This document shows positions 7,714 through 17,000 of a stretch of 37,963 bases of DNA, one piece after another (the first letter of the stretch is position 1; every line of letters starts with the position of its first letter). The DNA is taken from contig JBIIOU010000004.1 in assembly GCA_044336815.1 (NCBI GenBank), positions 1 to 37,963 of the forward strand. The letters are read 5' to 3'. The position numbers and the translations under genes are program-made. Source of the DNA: GCA-2737125 sp044336815. Its GTDB lineage: Bacteria; Actinomycetota; Actinomycetes; S36-B12. Below the pieces are notes generated by a model that worked only from the letters and a program-made list of their open reading frames with translations, did not search any database and was not told the DNA's origin.

Positions 7714-9026
7714 TACTCCACCTCCGTCTTTGAGCGAGCAGCATGACCGACACCGGCGAAAACTCCGCCGCCGCCCGATTCTCCGAGTTCATAAGCCGAC
7801 TCAGCGTGGAGCGCTTTATCAATTCCACTTATCTCGAAATCAGAACTTACACGGAAGCCCATGGTCTTCTTGATAATGACAGCCAAGATGAATGCGATGA
7901 CTAGCGAATAGAAGAGCACCGCGAAAGCACCTATTGCCTGCTTGCCGAGCTGATCGAATCCGCCACCATAGATGAACCCATTGACGCCCGCCGGTGCGGC
8001 ATCGGTCGCCAGGAATCCAATGAGCAAGGTGCCCACTAAGCCGCCAACGAGGTGGACACCCACAACGTCCAGGGAGTCGTCGAACCCGAACTTGTATTTG
8101 AGTCCGACAGCCAGGGCGCAGATGATTCCGGCCAAAGCCCCGATCGCAATGGCTCCGCTTGGGCTCACGGCCGAACAAGCTGGCGTAATCGCCACTAGGC
8201 CGGCAACAATTCCCGATGCCGCACCAAGTGAGGTGGCGTGTCCATCGCGGATCTTCTCGGTGGCCAGCCAGCCCAAACCTGCTGCGCAGGTGGCAATGAA
8301 GGTGTTCATGAATACCACAGCAGCGGTGTTGTCGGCTGCAATCTGCGACCCGGCGTTAAACCCGAACCAGCCGAACCACAGCAAGGCTGCACCGATCATT
8401 ACCAAAGTGAGATTGTGTGGGCGCATCGGTGTCTTTGGCCAACCCACGCGCCGGCCGATGACAATGGCCAGCGCCAAGGCGGCCGCACCCGCGTTGATAT
8501 GAACCGCTGTGCCACCGGCGAAGTCAATTACCCCAAGTTTGTAGAGCCAACCACCGGTCTCCGGATTGAGATTGAAAACCCAGTGGGCTACCGGGAAGTA
8601 GACAAGTACCGCCCACACGCCGGCAAAAATGAGCCAGGCGCTGAACTTGGTTCGGTCCGCGATCGCACCCGCGATCAAACCCACAGTGATGCAGGCAAAC
8701 ATGGCTTGGAAAGCCACGAATCCCATGGCCGGCACTCCAGCCTCAGGATCATTGGCCATCAACCCTTCGAGCCCCGCAAACTGGGTGATGTTTCCAAGTA
8801 GACCAGCGTTGCCGTACGAAGGTGCAAATGCCATCGAATAACCGACCAGCACCCACAGAATGCCTACGACGAAGAGCGCGCCCATCACCATCATCAACAT
8901 ATTGAGTACCGATTTTGAGCGAACCATACCGCCGTAGAAGAAGGCCAATCCAGGAATCATCAGCAGTACCAAGGCAGCGCTCGTTAGCAGCCAAGCGGTA
9001 TTTCCCGAGTCCAACGCGGTTTCCAC
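7713..9026 (-). CDS. amt: ammonium transporter Amt
   Basis: Trimeric membrane channel for ammonium/ammonia, 437 aa with about 11 hydrophobic segments. The pore twin histidines are visible: AVHINAG (His176) and VGVHLVGG (His325). The cytoplasmic tail contains FEISGIDKALHAESAYE, the conserved region that interacts with PII, followed by a Gly-rich end. The GTG start at 9026 is preceded by AGAGGGAG at good spacing. It heads the amt-glnB-glnD operon, and a GlnR-type box lies about 90 nt upstream. Expression is therefore likely induced under nitrogen limitation. Confidence 0.97.
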   Translation of the reverse strand: METALDSGNTAWLLTSAALVLLMIPGLAFFYGGMVRSKSVLNMLMMVMGALFVVGILWVLVGYSMAFAPSYGNAGLLGNITQFAGLEGLMANDPEAGVPAMGFVAFQAMFACITVGLIAGAIADRTKFSAWLIFAGVWAVLVYFPVAHWVFNLNPETGGWLYKLGVIDFAGGTAVHINAGAAALALAIVIGRRVGWPKTPMRPHNLTLVMIGAALLWFGWFGFNAGSQIAADNTAAVVFMNTFIATCAAGLGWLATEKIRDGHATSLGAASGIVAGLVAITPACSAVSPSGAIAIGALAGIICALAVGLKYKFGFDDSLDVVGVHLVGGLVGTLLIGFLATDAAPAGVNGFIYGGGFDQLGKQAIGAFAVLFYSLVIAFILAVIIKKTMGFRVSSDFEISGIDKALHAESAYELGESGGGGVFAGVGHAARSKTEVE

Positions 9027-9057
9027 CCGAATCTCCCTCTGCCGAGCTGGCTCGACT

Positions 9058-9075
9058 CCACTAAAGGTTCAGTGG
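9058..9075 (-). other. small hairpin in the amt leader
   Basis: CCACT / AGTGG 5-bp stem with an 8-nt loop between the GlnR-like box and the amt start. Function unknown; too weak to call a terminator. Confidence 0.3.
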
Positions 9076-9117
9076 CAGGAGAATGACCTAGCTACATTTC
9101 GCGGATTGGCTAATCAC

Positions 9118-9133
9118 GTTTCACGTGTGTGAC
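9118..9133 (-). promoter_or_regulatory. putative GlnR-binding box upstream of amt
   Basis: On the minus strand the site reads GTCAC-ACACGT-GAAAC, a full match to the actinobacterial GlnR half-box pair gTnAC-n6-GaAAC. A second, weaker GTAAC-n6-TTAAC lies 32 nt further upstream and overlaps the ftsY stop. The location before amt-glnB-glnD is where GlnR binds in Streptomyces and mycobacteria. Binding itself is inferred. Confidence 0.55.
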
Positions 9134-9161
9134 ATCGCCATCGATTTAAGTTAACGCTGTG

Positions 9162-10271
9162 TTACGAATCCCCGACAAGGGCCTCGACGAACTCGATCGG
9201 ATCGAATGGGGCGAGGTCATCTGCCCCTTCGCCCAAGCCCACTAACTTGACCGGAACTCCGAGCTCACGCTGGACGGCCACGACGATTCCGCCACGTGCC
9301 GTGCCATCAAGTTTGGTCAGGGCGATGCCGGTGATGTCGACGACATCTTGGAAAACCCGAGCCTGTGCCAAGCCATTTTGCCCCGTGGTGGCATCAAGCA
9401 CCAGCAAGATTTCGTCCACCGGTGATTTTTTTTCGACTACCCGCTTCACCTTTCCGAGTTCATCCATTAGACCGGTTTTGGTGTGCAGGCGTCCGGCGGT
9501 ATCAATGACGACGACGCCAGCCGCTATTTGCGCCGCGAAGTTGACCGCATCGAAAGCGACAGCGGCTGGGTCGCTGGCCTCTGGGCCCCGCACCACCGAG
9601 GCACCCACCCGATCACCCCAGGTCTGCAACTGATCAGCGGCGGCGGCTCGAAAGGTATCTGCCGCTCCTAACACGACTGTTTGGCCATCAGCAATAAGTA
9701 ACCGCGCAAGTTTGCCGGTGGTCGTTGTTTTGCCGGTGCCGTTTACGCCCACCACCAAAATTACCGCTGGACGCCCCTGAGCACTCGTCGCGATGGATCG
9801 ATCCATCGTTGGATCTACCAACATTAGTAGTTCTTCACGCAGCATCATTTTGATCTGCTCAGGGGTTGCGGTGCCGACTACCTGCACCCGGGTGCGGAGA
9901 CGTGCAATTAGTTCTTGAGTCGGGCCAACACCTAGGTCGGCCATTAACAATGTCTCCTCGACTTGATCCCAGGTCGAATCAGTCAGATCTCCCGAACTAA
10001 GAAGCGCCAGTAGGCCCTTACCAATTGCATTATTTGATCGAGCCAACCGGGCCCTAAGCCGATGCAGTCGCCCAGCAGCATCCGCGGGGATCTCAACTTC
10101 GAGAGTTGTGCTTCTTTCCTCTGGTACCAGCGTCTCGGCGACAACGGCGTCGGGTACATCGGGTGCGTAGACGATTGTTGCGGCCGGCCTGCGCCGCAGT
10201 GCTAGCACGGTGATTACCGCAATTGCGATTACCAGCAGTGCGACGCCAGCATAGATAAGGCCTGAATTCAT
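9162..10271 (-). CDS. ftsY: SRP receptor GTPase FtsY
   Basis: Membrane receptor that docks SRP-ribosome complexes, 369 aa. An N-terminal transmembrane helix (about residues 5-26, GLIYAGVALLVIAIAVITVL) anchors it directly, as in other actinobacteria. A short acidic linker and the NG domain follow, with Walker A GVNGTGKT, DTAGR and TKLDGTARGG. ATG at 10271 is preferred over ATG at 10280 because AAAGGA lies 8 nt before it but directly abuts the other. It follows smc by 67 nt; the smc-ftsY pair is conserved in Gram-positive bacteria. Confidence 0.95.
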   Translation of the reverse strand: MNSGLIYAGVALLVIAIAVITVLALRRRPAATIVYAPDVPDAVVAETLVPEERSTTLEVEIPADAAGRLHRLRARLARSNNAIGKGLLALLSSGDLTDSTWDQVEETLLMADLGVGPTQELIARLRTRVQVVGTATPEQIKMMLREELLMLVDPTMDRSIATSAQGRPAVILVVGVNGTGKTTTTGKLARLLIADGQTVVLGAADTFRAAAADQLQTWGDRVGASVVRGPEASDPAAVAFDAVNFAAQIAAGVVVIDTAGRLHTKTGLMDELGKVKRVVEKKSPVDEILLVLDATTGQNGLAQARVFQDVVDITGIALTKLDGTARGGIVVAVQRELGVPVKLVGLGEGADDLAPFDPIEFVEALVGDS

Positions 10272-10338
10272 GACACACATCCTTTCAGAACATCAGCGCC
10301 GCACTAAGGGCAAGCCGCCTAAAAGAGCAATGGTGCAG

Positions 10339-13300
10339 CTACGCGCTGGCAGTCTCGACGTCGCGCAAGCGCTGGCCAATCACCTGGGTGACTCCATCAC
10401 CACGCATCGATACTCCATACAACGCATCGGCAATCTCCATGGTGCGCTTTTGGTGCGTGATGACAATGAGCTGCGAACTAGAACGTAATTCTTCGATGAT
10501 GTCAATCAACCGGCCAAGGTTCACATCGTCAAGTGCAGCCTCAACCTCATCGAGCACATAGAAGGGGCTCGGGCGGGCCTTGAACAATGCAATTAAGAAA
10601 GCTACAGCCGTCAAGGATCGCTCACCACCAGATAGCAAGGACAAGCGCTTAACTTTCTTGCCTGGGGGGCGGGCTTCGACATCAATACCGGTGGTGAGCA
10701 TGTTGTCTGGGTCGGTCAAGATCAACCGGCCTTCACCACCGGGGAAGAGCCTGGCGAATACACCAACGAATTCGCGCTCTACTTCAAGATAGGCCTCGGT
10801 GAAAACCTGCTCAACGCGCGCGTCAACTTCCTTGATGATGTCAAGCAGATCATCGCGCGACTTCTTAAGATCCTCAAGTTGCTCACTCAAGAACGTATGG
10901 CGCTCTTCCATGGCCGAGAACTCTTCAAGGGCTAAGGGGTTGATTTTGCCCAGAATATTGAGTTCGCGCTCAGCGGTCTTAAGACGCTTTTCTTGTTCGA
11001 GGCGCACATACGGGTACGGCTGTGGGTCTGGCGCATCGGCGGGTACTTCATCACCAGGTGCCACCGGACTAGGCGGTACCAATTGCAAAGGGCCGTACTC
11101 GGCGATCAATACATCGCCCTCAACGCCAAAGTCCTCGAGTGCCTTCTCTTCAAGTTGCTCAATTCGAAGGCGTTGCTCGGCGCGAGCTACTTCATCGCGA
11201 TGCACGCTGTCCTTTAAAAGATCCAACTCGCCGGCCAACTCACGGATACTTGAGCGCAGCTTGGTTAGTAACTGGTCACGATCAGCTTTGGCTCGCTCAA
11301 CCGCAGTGCGATCGCGCCCGGCCTGCGCAACGGAGCCTTCAATTCGCGAGAGCGCAATGCGTGACGCAGCAAGGATCGCTTGTGCAGTGACTAGCTCAAG
11401 GGCTCGGCGCTCACGCCGGGCGATCGCGTTCACGCGAGCCTGACGCTCGGCGCCCGCAGCGCGTTCAAGTTGTTCAGCTCTAACCCCTACCGCACCTACC
11501 CGCTCTTCTCCGGTGCGAAGTGCTAGGCGGGCATCAACCTCATCTTGCCGAGCACCAGCGGCCTGCCCGGCGAAGGTTTCACGCTTGTCGCCGGCCGGGT
11601 CAACCTCAGGTTCAACCTCGGCGCCGGCGAGCCGAGCTTCCATGGTCGAAAGGTTTTGTTGGTCCAGCTCATGGGCCGCCTCGGCGGCAGTACGGGCAAG
11701 TGTCAACCGTTCGGCCTCGGCATGGGCGGAACGAGCTGCTTGACCCAATTGACCAAGTTGCTCGGCAACAGCGGCCATCCGAGCATCAGACTCGTGCAGG
11801 CGATTAAGAGCCCCCTCGGCAAAATCCGATGCCGTGCTTTGCACATTACGAGCTGCAATCAGATCAAACCGGGCGCGTTCGAGGTCGTGGGTGGCGACAA
11901 CTAAATCGCGTGTTGTTTGGTCATGAGCCGCCTGAACCTCAAGCAGACTTTGGGTATCAGCTGATCCTCCGTGAACCACGCCAGCAGCGAAAATATCGCC
12001 TGCTTGGGTAACAAAGACCAGATCAGAGTGACCGCGCTGCGCATCTGCAGCAGTACGCACATCTGCTACCAGCACGCAGTTCATCAGTAAGCGGTCAACG
12101 ACGGCGCGCAGACTATCGTCGCACCGCACCGAGGCACGTAACCATGAGCCAACCGGTGGCGCACCCACCGGTGCCGGCCCGGCGCCAGCCCCATCAGCCA
12201 GCACCAACGCCGCGCGACCCGCATCTTGCTCTTTCAGGAGCACGACGGACTGCACGGCAGCATCGACGCCGCGAACCACGACTGCGTCGGCGACGTCGCC
12301 GAGCGCTGCAGCGACAGCAGCTTGTGCACCGTGGTCAATCTGCAGCAACCCGGCCAATGGGCCAAGTACCCCGGGAACCCGTTGCGTTGATGCAATGAGC
12401 ACCGAAGCAGCATCCTTGCGTGACAGCCCAAGCTCAAGTGCATCGAGTCGCGCCGCCAGCGCGGCACGCTCACGCTCCCCTACCGACTCGGCGGTGCGAA
12501 GTTGCTCAACAGCGCTATCGGCACGTTGGAGCGCCGCCAAAGCCAGCTCGTATTCCTGGTCAAGTCCGACTTCACCTTGGTTTAGTCCGGCGACTTGAAT
12601 TTCGATGGCATGGAATTCACCCTGAGCATGTTCGCCGCGCTCTTTCGCTTCGATTATTGAAGCGGTGAGCCGCTCAATCTCACCTGATCTGGTCTGGGTT
12701 CTCGATCGCGCCGCATCAACCTGGCCGCGCAACTTTGCCAGCCCTTCGCGACGGTCGGCAGCAGCCCGGTCAGCCGCGGTAACCCGCTGTTCCTCAAGGA
12801 GCAGTGCCTGTTCGGCATCAAGGCGCCGAGCCTCAGCCGTTGCTAATACTTCGCGAGCGGCTTCAACTTCGCGGCCTAGTTCAAACTCTTGTTCGCGCAG
12901 CAATCGCGCTTCGGCGTCGATTTGCTCAGGGTCGCGGCCTGAGGCTTCCTCTATGGCCTCGGGCTGCAAATTGCGCACCCGCTCGGTAGCAAGTTGAACC
13001 AACCCATTGAAGCGCTCGCGAAGGCCGCTTAACCCAAACCAAGTCTCCTGTGCAGCCACCAAGTGAGGAGCTTCCTGAAGCACCGCGGCTTCGGCTTCTG
13101 CCTCTTGGGTGCGCAGATCGGCCAAGGCAGCCTCAGCTTTTGCTTGGCGCTCGCGCAAGGCGGTCTCATCAGCTACTTCGGCCGCAAGGAGGTTCCGCAA
13201 GGCTGTTAAGTCATCAGCCATTAAACGCAATCGGGCATCACGCACATCCGATTGGATAACCACCGCTCGGCGCGCAACCTCGGCTTGGCGCCCAAGGGGC

Positions 13301-13908
13301 TTCAATTGGCGTCGCAACTCATTAGTCAGGTCGGTTAAGCGAGTTAGGTTGGCGCCCATAGCATCGAGTTTGCGCAGGGCTTTCTCCTTGCGCTTTCGGT
13401 GCTTCAATACCCCAGCGGCCTCTTCGATGAATCCACGGCGATCCTCGGGAGTGGCCTGCAAAATTGAATCTAGTTGCCCTTGACCGACGATGACATGCAT
13501 CTCACGGCCGATACCGGAGTCACTTAGTAATTCTTGGACATCAAGGAGCCGGCACTGCTCACCGTTAATCGCGTACTCCGAGCCACCATTGCGAAACAAG
13601 GTGCGCGAGATAGTGACTTCGGTGTATTCAATAGGCAATGCACCATCGGAGTTGTCAATCGTTAATTGCACCTCGGCGCGACCCAGAGGGGCCCGGCCCG
13701 AGGTGCCGGAGAAGATAACGTCCTCCATTTTGCCGCCGCGCAGTGACTTGGCCCCTTGTTCGCCCATAACCCAAGCCAGGGCATCAACAACATTTGATTT
13801 GCCGGACCCGTTCGGGCCCACCACACAGGTCACGCCCGGCTCGAAATGCAGGGTCGTTGAAGAGGCGAAGGATTTAAAGCCCTTCAAGGTCAAGGTCTTA
13901 AGGTGCAC
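10339..13908 (-). CDS. smc: chromosome segregation ATPase SMC
   Basis: Condensin core ATPase, 1189 aa, the usual length. The N-terminal head has Walker A VVGPNGSGKSN at about 29-39. Long coiled coils surround a hinge at about 500-660 (RVPGVLGPLAGLLQ...). The C-terminal head has signature LSLLSGGERS near 1089-1098 and Walker B FYVLDEVEAALDD near 1117-1129. GTG at 13908 is chosen because GGAG lies just upstream and the protein then begins HLKTLTLKGFKSF, the canonical SMC start. The longer frame runs into mutM. No scpA or scpB is in the window. Confidence 0.97.
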   Translation of the reverse strand: MHLKTLTLKGFKSFASSTTLHFEPGVTCVVGPNGSGKSNVVDALAWVMGEQGAKSLRGGKMEDVIFSGTSGRAPLGRAEVQLTIDNSDGALPIEYTEVTISRTLFRNGGSEYAINGEQCRLLDVQELLSDSGIGREMHVIVGQGQLDSILQATPEDRRGFIEEAAGVLKHRKRKEKALRKLDAMGANLTRLTDLTNELRRQLKPLGRQAEVARRAVVIQSDVRDARLRLMADDLTALRNLLAAEVADETALRERQAKAEAALADLRTQEAEAEAAVLQEAPHLVAAQETWFGLSGLRERFNGLVQLATERVRNLQPEAIEEASGRDPEQIDAEARLLREQEFELGREVEAAREVLATAEARRLDAEQALLLEEQRVTAADRAAADRREGLAKLRGQVDAARSRTQTRSGEIERLTASIIEAKERGEHAQGEFHAIEIQVAGLNQGEVGLDQEYELALAALQRADSAVEQLRTAESVGERERAALAARLDALELGLSRKDAASVLIASTQRVPGVLGPLAGLLQIDHGAQAAVAAALGDVADAVVVRGVDAAVQSVVLLKEQDAGRAALVLADGAGAGPAPVGAPPVGSWLRASVRCDDSLRAVVDRLLMNCVLVADVRTAADAQRGHSDLVFVTQAGDIFAAGVVHGGSADTQSLLEVQAAHDQTTRDLVVATHDLERARFDLIAARNVQSTASDFAEGALNRLHESDARMAAVAEQLGQLGQAARSAHAEAERLTLARTAAEAAHELDQQNLSTMEARLAGAEVEPEVDPAGDKRETFAGQAAGARQDEVDARLALRTGEERVGAVGVRAEQLERAAGAERQARVNAIARRERRALELVTAQAILAASRIALSRIEGSVAQAGRDRTAVERAKADRDQLLTKLRSSIRELAGELDLLKDSVHRDEVARAEQRLRIEQLEEKALEDFGVEGDVLIAEYGPLQLVPPSPVAPGDEVPADAPDPQPYPYVRLEQEKRLKTAERELNILGKINPLALEEFSAMEERHTFLSEQLEDLKKSRDDLLDIIKEVDARVEQVFTEAYLEVEREFVGVFARLFPGGEGRLILTDPDNMLTTGIDVEARPPGKKVKRLSLLSGGERSLTAVAFLIALFKARPSPFYVLDEVEAALDDVNLGRLIDIIEELRSSSQLIVITHQKRTMEIADALYGVSMRGDGVTQVIGQRLRDVETASA

Positions 13909-13954
13909 ATTTCTCCGCTGGTCGGGCGCGGGGAAGGCGCTGAGGACGAGTTCG

Positions 13955-14830
13955 TCACACCTTATCTTGAATGCTCCGGCCCTTTCCCTGCCGCTGGCAC
14001 CGCGGGCAAGAAAAACTTGATCGACCCATAAATTTCTCACGGCGAATTAGGCTTCCGCAATGCCCGCAGGGTTCGCCCACTTGGCCGTAGGCGCTCAGAG
14101 ACCGGTCAAAGTAGCCGCTCTCGCCGTTGACATTGACATAAAGCGCATCGAAACTGGTGCCACCCTGGGCTAGTGCTTCAGTCATAACAGCCCTGGCGTG
14201 CCCCAGTAAATCGCTAATTTTCGACGGTGTCAGGGCCCCCGTTAATCGGCCACCGTGCAATTTGGCGCGCCACAGGGCTTCATCGGCGTAAATATTGCCA
14301 ATCCCAGAAACCACCGTTTGATCTAGCAGAGCCCTCTTGATCTCGGTGTTTTTTGCCCGGATCCGGGCCACGCCAGCCGCCTCGTCGAAAGCCGGGTCCA
14401 GCAGGTCGGGTGAAATATGACGAATGATGTCAGGCAGCCGGCCTCCAACACCATCAGAAACCAGGCGGGCAGACATCACCCCGCCGAATGTGCGCTGGTC
14501 AACAAAGCGCAACTGCGGCCCACTATCGGTGAAGCCGAATCGCACCCTGAGGTGTTTCTCATCGTGCTCGGAACTAGGGCGCACCAGCAACTGCCCGCTC
14601 ATGCCCAAATGGGCGACAAGTGCGATATCTCCAGCTGAGAGCGGCAGCCATAAATACTTGCCGCGACGACTGACACACCTGATTCGCTCGCCGAGCAAAT
14701 CATCAGCCAATGACCCAGTATTGCGACGCACCGCTCTGGGGTGCAGTACGTCAACCTCGCTAATAACGCGGCCAGTTACATGCTCGGCGAGCCCTCGCCG
14801 TACGACTTCAACTTCTGGCAGTTCGGGCAT
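13955..14830 (-). CDS. mutM: formamidopyrimidine-DNA glycosylase MutM (Fpg)
   Basis: Bifunctional base-excision repair enzyme that removes 8-oxoguanine and formamidopyrimidines and nicks the abasic site. The 291 aa begin PELPEVEVVRRGL: Pro2 is the Schiff-base nucleophile and Glu3 is catalytic. The C-terminal zinc finger has Cys255-x2-Cys258 and Cys275-x2-Cys278. It starts 1 nt after the rnc stop and has no strong ribosome binding site, so translation is probably coupled to rnc. The order rnc-mutM-smc-ftsY matches other actinobacteria. Confidence 0.97.
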   Translation of the reverse strand: MPELPEVEVVRRGLAEHVTGRVISEVDVLHPRAVRRNTGSLADDLLGERIRCVSRRGKYLWLPLSAGDIALVAHLGMSGQLLVRPSSEHDEKHLRVRFGFTDSGPQLRFVDQRTFGGVMSARLVSDGVGGRLPDIIRHISPDLLDPAFDEAAGVARIRAKNTEIKRALLDQTVVSGIGNIYADEALWRAKLHGGRLTGALTPSKISDLLGHARAVMTEALAQGGTSFDALYVNVNGESGYFDRSLSAYGQVGEPCGHCGSLIRREKFMGRSSFSCPRCQRQGKGRSIQDKV

Positions 14831-14831
14831 T

Positions 14832-15554
14832 TCACGGTGCCGGCTTCATTAAATGTGCGTACGCAACTTCCGCTGCCTGTTGCTCTGCAAGTTTTTTAGA
14901 CCGGCCCCAGCCTTCACCGATGCAATCCTCGCCTACGCGCACACGAGCATGGAACTCTTTTTCGTGATCGGGCCCGGAGTCACTTACGAGATATTCAGGG
15001 AGCCCGAGGTTTGCGTTCGATGCAGCTTCTTGCAGCGAGGTCTTCCAATCCAGGCCCGCACCAAGGTCAGCTGACAATTCAATAAGTGGGTCAAAGCGCA
15101 TGTGGACGAGCTCCCCGGCTACTTCAATTCCGGCCGACAGGAAGGTTGCCCCGATTACGGCTTCCATGGCATCGGCGAGTATCGACGACTTATCGCGTCC
15201 GCCCGTTGTCTCCTCGCCACGGCCTAATAACAGGTAGTCACCAAGATTAAGCTCCCGCGCGACAACCGCGAGTGCCCGTGAATTAACTACGGCTGCACGT
15301 AGTTTGGCCAATTGCCCTTCGGGTAACTCCGGGAAAGTTCTATACAAAGTGTCAGTGACTAAAACACCAAGCACCGCATCTCCAAGAAACTCCAGCCGCT
15401 CGTTATGCGGTAGCCCGCCATGTTCGTATGCGTAAGAGCGGTGCGTAAGCGCTTGGCTCAGGAGGGATAGGTCGATCGATACCCCAAGATTGGTGGCCAA
15501 GAGGGTCAAGTTTTCGTCGCGGCCTCGCTCACTGCGATTGCGAGAATTGCTCAT
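14832..15554 (-). CDS. rnc: ribonuclease III
   Basis: Double-strand-specific endoribonuclease for rRNA and mRNA processing, 240 aa. The RNase III signature NERLEFLGDAVLG is at 51-63, and the second catalytic segment DKSSILADAMEAVIGA is near 115-130. A C-terminal double-stranded RNA-binding domain covers about 170-236 (DWKTSLQEAA ... KKLAEQQAAEVAYAHL). The ATG overlaps the preceding ACP-like gene by 4 nt (ATGA). Confidence 0.97.
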   Translation of the reverse strand: MSNSRNRSERGRDENLTLLATNLGVSIDLSLLSQALTHRSYAYEHGGLPHNERLEFLGDAVLGVLVTDTLYRTFPELPEGQLAKLRAAVVNSRALAVVARELNLGDYLLLGRGEETTGGRDKSSILADAMEAVIGATFLSAGIEVAGELVHMRFDPLIELSADLGAGLDWKTSLQEAASNANLGLPEYLVSDSGPDHEKEFHARVRVGEDCIGEGWGRSKKLAEQQAAEVAYAHLMKPAP

Positions 15555-15817
15555 GAGGTTGCTCGCACTTCATCGCCACTTAACATGTCAACAAGTTGAA
15601 CGAGTTCGCCAAATGTTTGAACCTCTCGAATATCGGCGTCAGTAATTTTCACTTCAAGTCCGCGGCCCTGGGCTCCTTCAAAAATTGCCCGCGCCAGCAT
15701 CACCCACGCTTTATCAATTGGACCAAACGAGCTGAGAGGCGTATCAGAGCGAACAGCGAATGTAGCCTCATGCTCGAACACGCGCGCTAACGCTCCGGCT
15801 ACCAGTTGCTCATTCAC
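15551..15817 (-). CDS. acyl-carrier-protein-like protein lacking the phosphopantetheine serine
   Basis: Protein of 88 aa in the plsX-to-rnc position that acpP occupies in several Gram-positive genomes. It aligns by eye to ACP: helix I (VNEQLVAGALARVFEHE), then SDTPLSSFG, a helix-II-like AWVMLARAIFE, and a helix-III-like ITDADIREVQTFGELVQLVD that mirrors 'IPDEEAEKITTVQAAIDYI' of E. coli AcpP. Where ACP has D-S-L, this reads FGPIDKAW, so no Ser is available for the 4'-phosphopantetheine arm. GTG at 15817 is chosen because it overlaps the plsX stop (GTGA) and has GGAG 9 nt upstream; the longer frame lies inside plsX. It may have become a protein-binding or regulatory homologue. Fold call is inference. 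Confidence 0.6.
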   Translation of the reverse strand: MNEQLVAGALARVFEHEATFAVRSDTPLSSFGPIDKAWVMLARAIFEGAQGRGLEVKITDADIREVQTFGELVQLVDMLSGDEVRATS

Positions 15818-16812
15818 TTGATTCGCTCCAGCAAGGTGGAAAATGTCCGTTGGGTTAAACCAATTAGATCGGTTTTCGCCGCACGTGCCGCTAATCGAAT
15901 ACAAGCGGCTATCTCATTTGGACTACCCGCGCCGTGGCCGATTACGGTGATGCCATTAACCCCGAGCAGCATTCCCGCAGCAAAGTCGCCGGTCGCGGTA
16001 CCGGTGACTACCGCTCGGGCTGGCCTCGGGTCGCCATAAGCAAGAGCCATCTGCTGGGCCGCCCACCCGACCGCACCTTCAATGCCCTTCAACAAGACAT
16101 TGCCGGTGAATCCGTCGGTGACGACTACTTGCGCGCGCCCCCCGGACGCCACGTCATGGCCCTCAACCGAACCGGCATACCGAACTCCAAGTGCCGGAAG
16201 TCGATCCTGCATCAAGATATGTGCCGCCACGCGCAGTGAATCGCCTTTGCCAGTCTCGCTACCAATATTTAGTAACCCCACCGCAGGGTCGGCTATCCCT
16301 AATGCGGTTGCATAACACCAACCTGCCATCGCAAATTGGGTCAACACATTCGCGGTGGCCTCAGGGGATGCGCCCACGTCGACGAGGACAACCGGGCTCA
16401 GCGTTGACGGTAATACAACCGCCAAGGCTGGCCGTGACATCCCATCAACTCGACCGCATGACAAAACCGCCGCAGCAACTGACGCGCCGCTATGGCCTAC
16501 TGAAACCCACGCATCAACTTGGCCGGAACTAACCGCGCCAGCAGCAACCATGACACTTGATTCGGGATGCGCCCGGAGATAAGCCAATGGGTCGCCCTCC
16601 ATCGGCACCCCGGAGGCAGCACTCAAAATGGTTAGCCGCGGTTGCTCGGCAATGTCGATATCACGCGCGGCAAGAAGTTCAGCCACGAGATTGGGCGGGC
16701 CCACGAGGACGAGGTCGATGTCGAGTGCGTCAAGATCCAACGCTGCCACGGCATCGGCCACGACCTCGGGGGCACCGTCGCCGCCCAATAGATCTAGGGC
16801 GACGCGGGCCAT
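15814..16812 (-). CDS. plsX: phosphate acyltransferase PlsX
   Basis: Makes acyl-phosphate from acyl-ACP for phospholipid synthesis, 332 aa. It begins MARVALDLLGGDGAPEVV, the typical PlsX opening (usually V-D-A-M-G-G-D), and ends in the conserved HGAGSPNEIAACIRLAARAA region. ATG at 16812 lies 2 nt after the rpmF stop; the longer frame would run through rpmF. Its substrate carrier would normally be ACP, which makes the odd ACP-like neighbour notable. PlsC and GpsA, later steps of the same pathway, lie at 28-30 kb. Confidence 0.94.
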   Translation of the reverse strand: MARVALDLLGGDGAPEVVADAVAALDLDALDIDLVLVGPPNLVAELLAARDIDIAEQPRLTILSAASGVPMEGDPLAYLRAHPESSVMVAAGAVSSGQVDAWVSVGHSGASVAAAVLSCGRVDGMSRPALAVVLPSTLSPVVLVDVGASPEATANVLTQFAMAGWCYATALGIADPAVGLLNIGSETGKGDSLRVAAHILMQDRLPALGVRYAGSVEGHDVASGGRAQVVVTDGFTGNVLLKGIEGAVGWAAQQMALAYGDPRPARAVVTGTATGDFAAGMLLGVNGITVIGHGAGSPNEIAACIRLAARAAKTDLIGLTQRTFSTLLERIK

Positions 16813-16814
16813 GA

Positions 16815-16988
16815 TCAGACGTCCAGCACGCGTCGCTTGGCGTAAGTGCCGCAAGTCGGGCACGCGGTGTGAGCCAGGCGCTTTTCCTTGCAGCGGACGC
16901 AGGTCACCAAAGTAGGCAGCGTGGCTTTCCACTGCGAACGGCGGTGGCGGGTGTTAGAGCGCGAGGTTTTGCGCTTCGGTACTGGCAC
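16815..16988 (-). CDS. rpmF: 50S ribosomal protein L32
   Basis: Short 57-aa gene read directly from the minus strand. It starts VPVPKRKTSRSNTRHRRSQW, the usual L32 beginning, and contains two CxxC pairs (CVRC and CPTC) for a zinc ribbon, ending CGTYAKRRVLDV. The start is GTG at 16988 with AGAGGAC upstream. It sits between DUF177 and plsX, the common bacterial order. Confidence 0.95.
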   Translation of the reverse strand: MPVPKRKTSRSNTRHRRSQWKATLPTLVTCVRCKEKRLAHTACPTCGTYAKRRVLDV

Positions 16989-17000
16989 GGTGTCCTCTTT

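Noticed and set aside
14417..14852. Plus-strand frames within mutM
   Set aside because: Shadow frames of a complete glycosylase gene without start signals.
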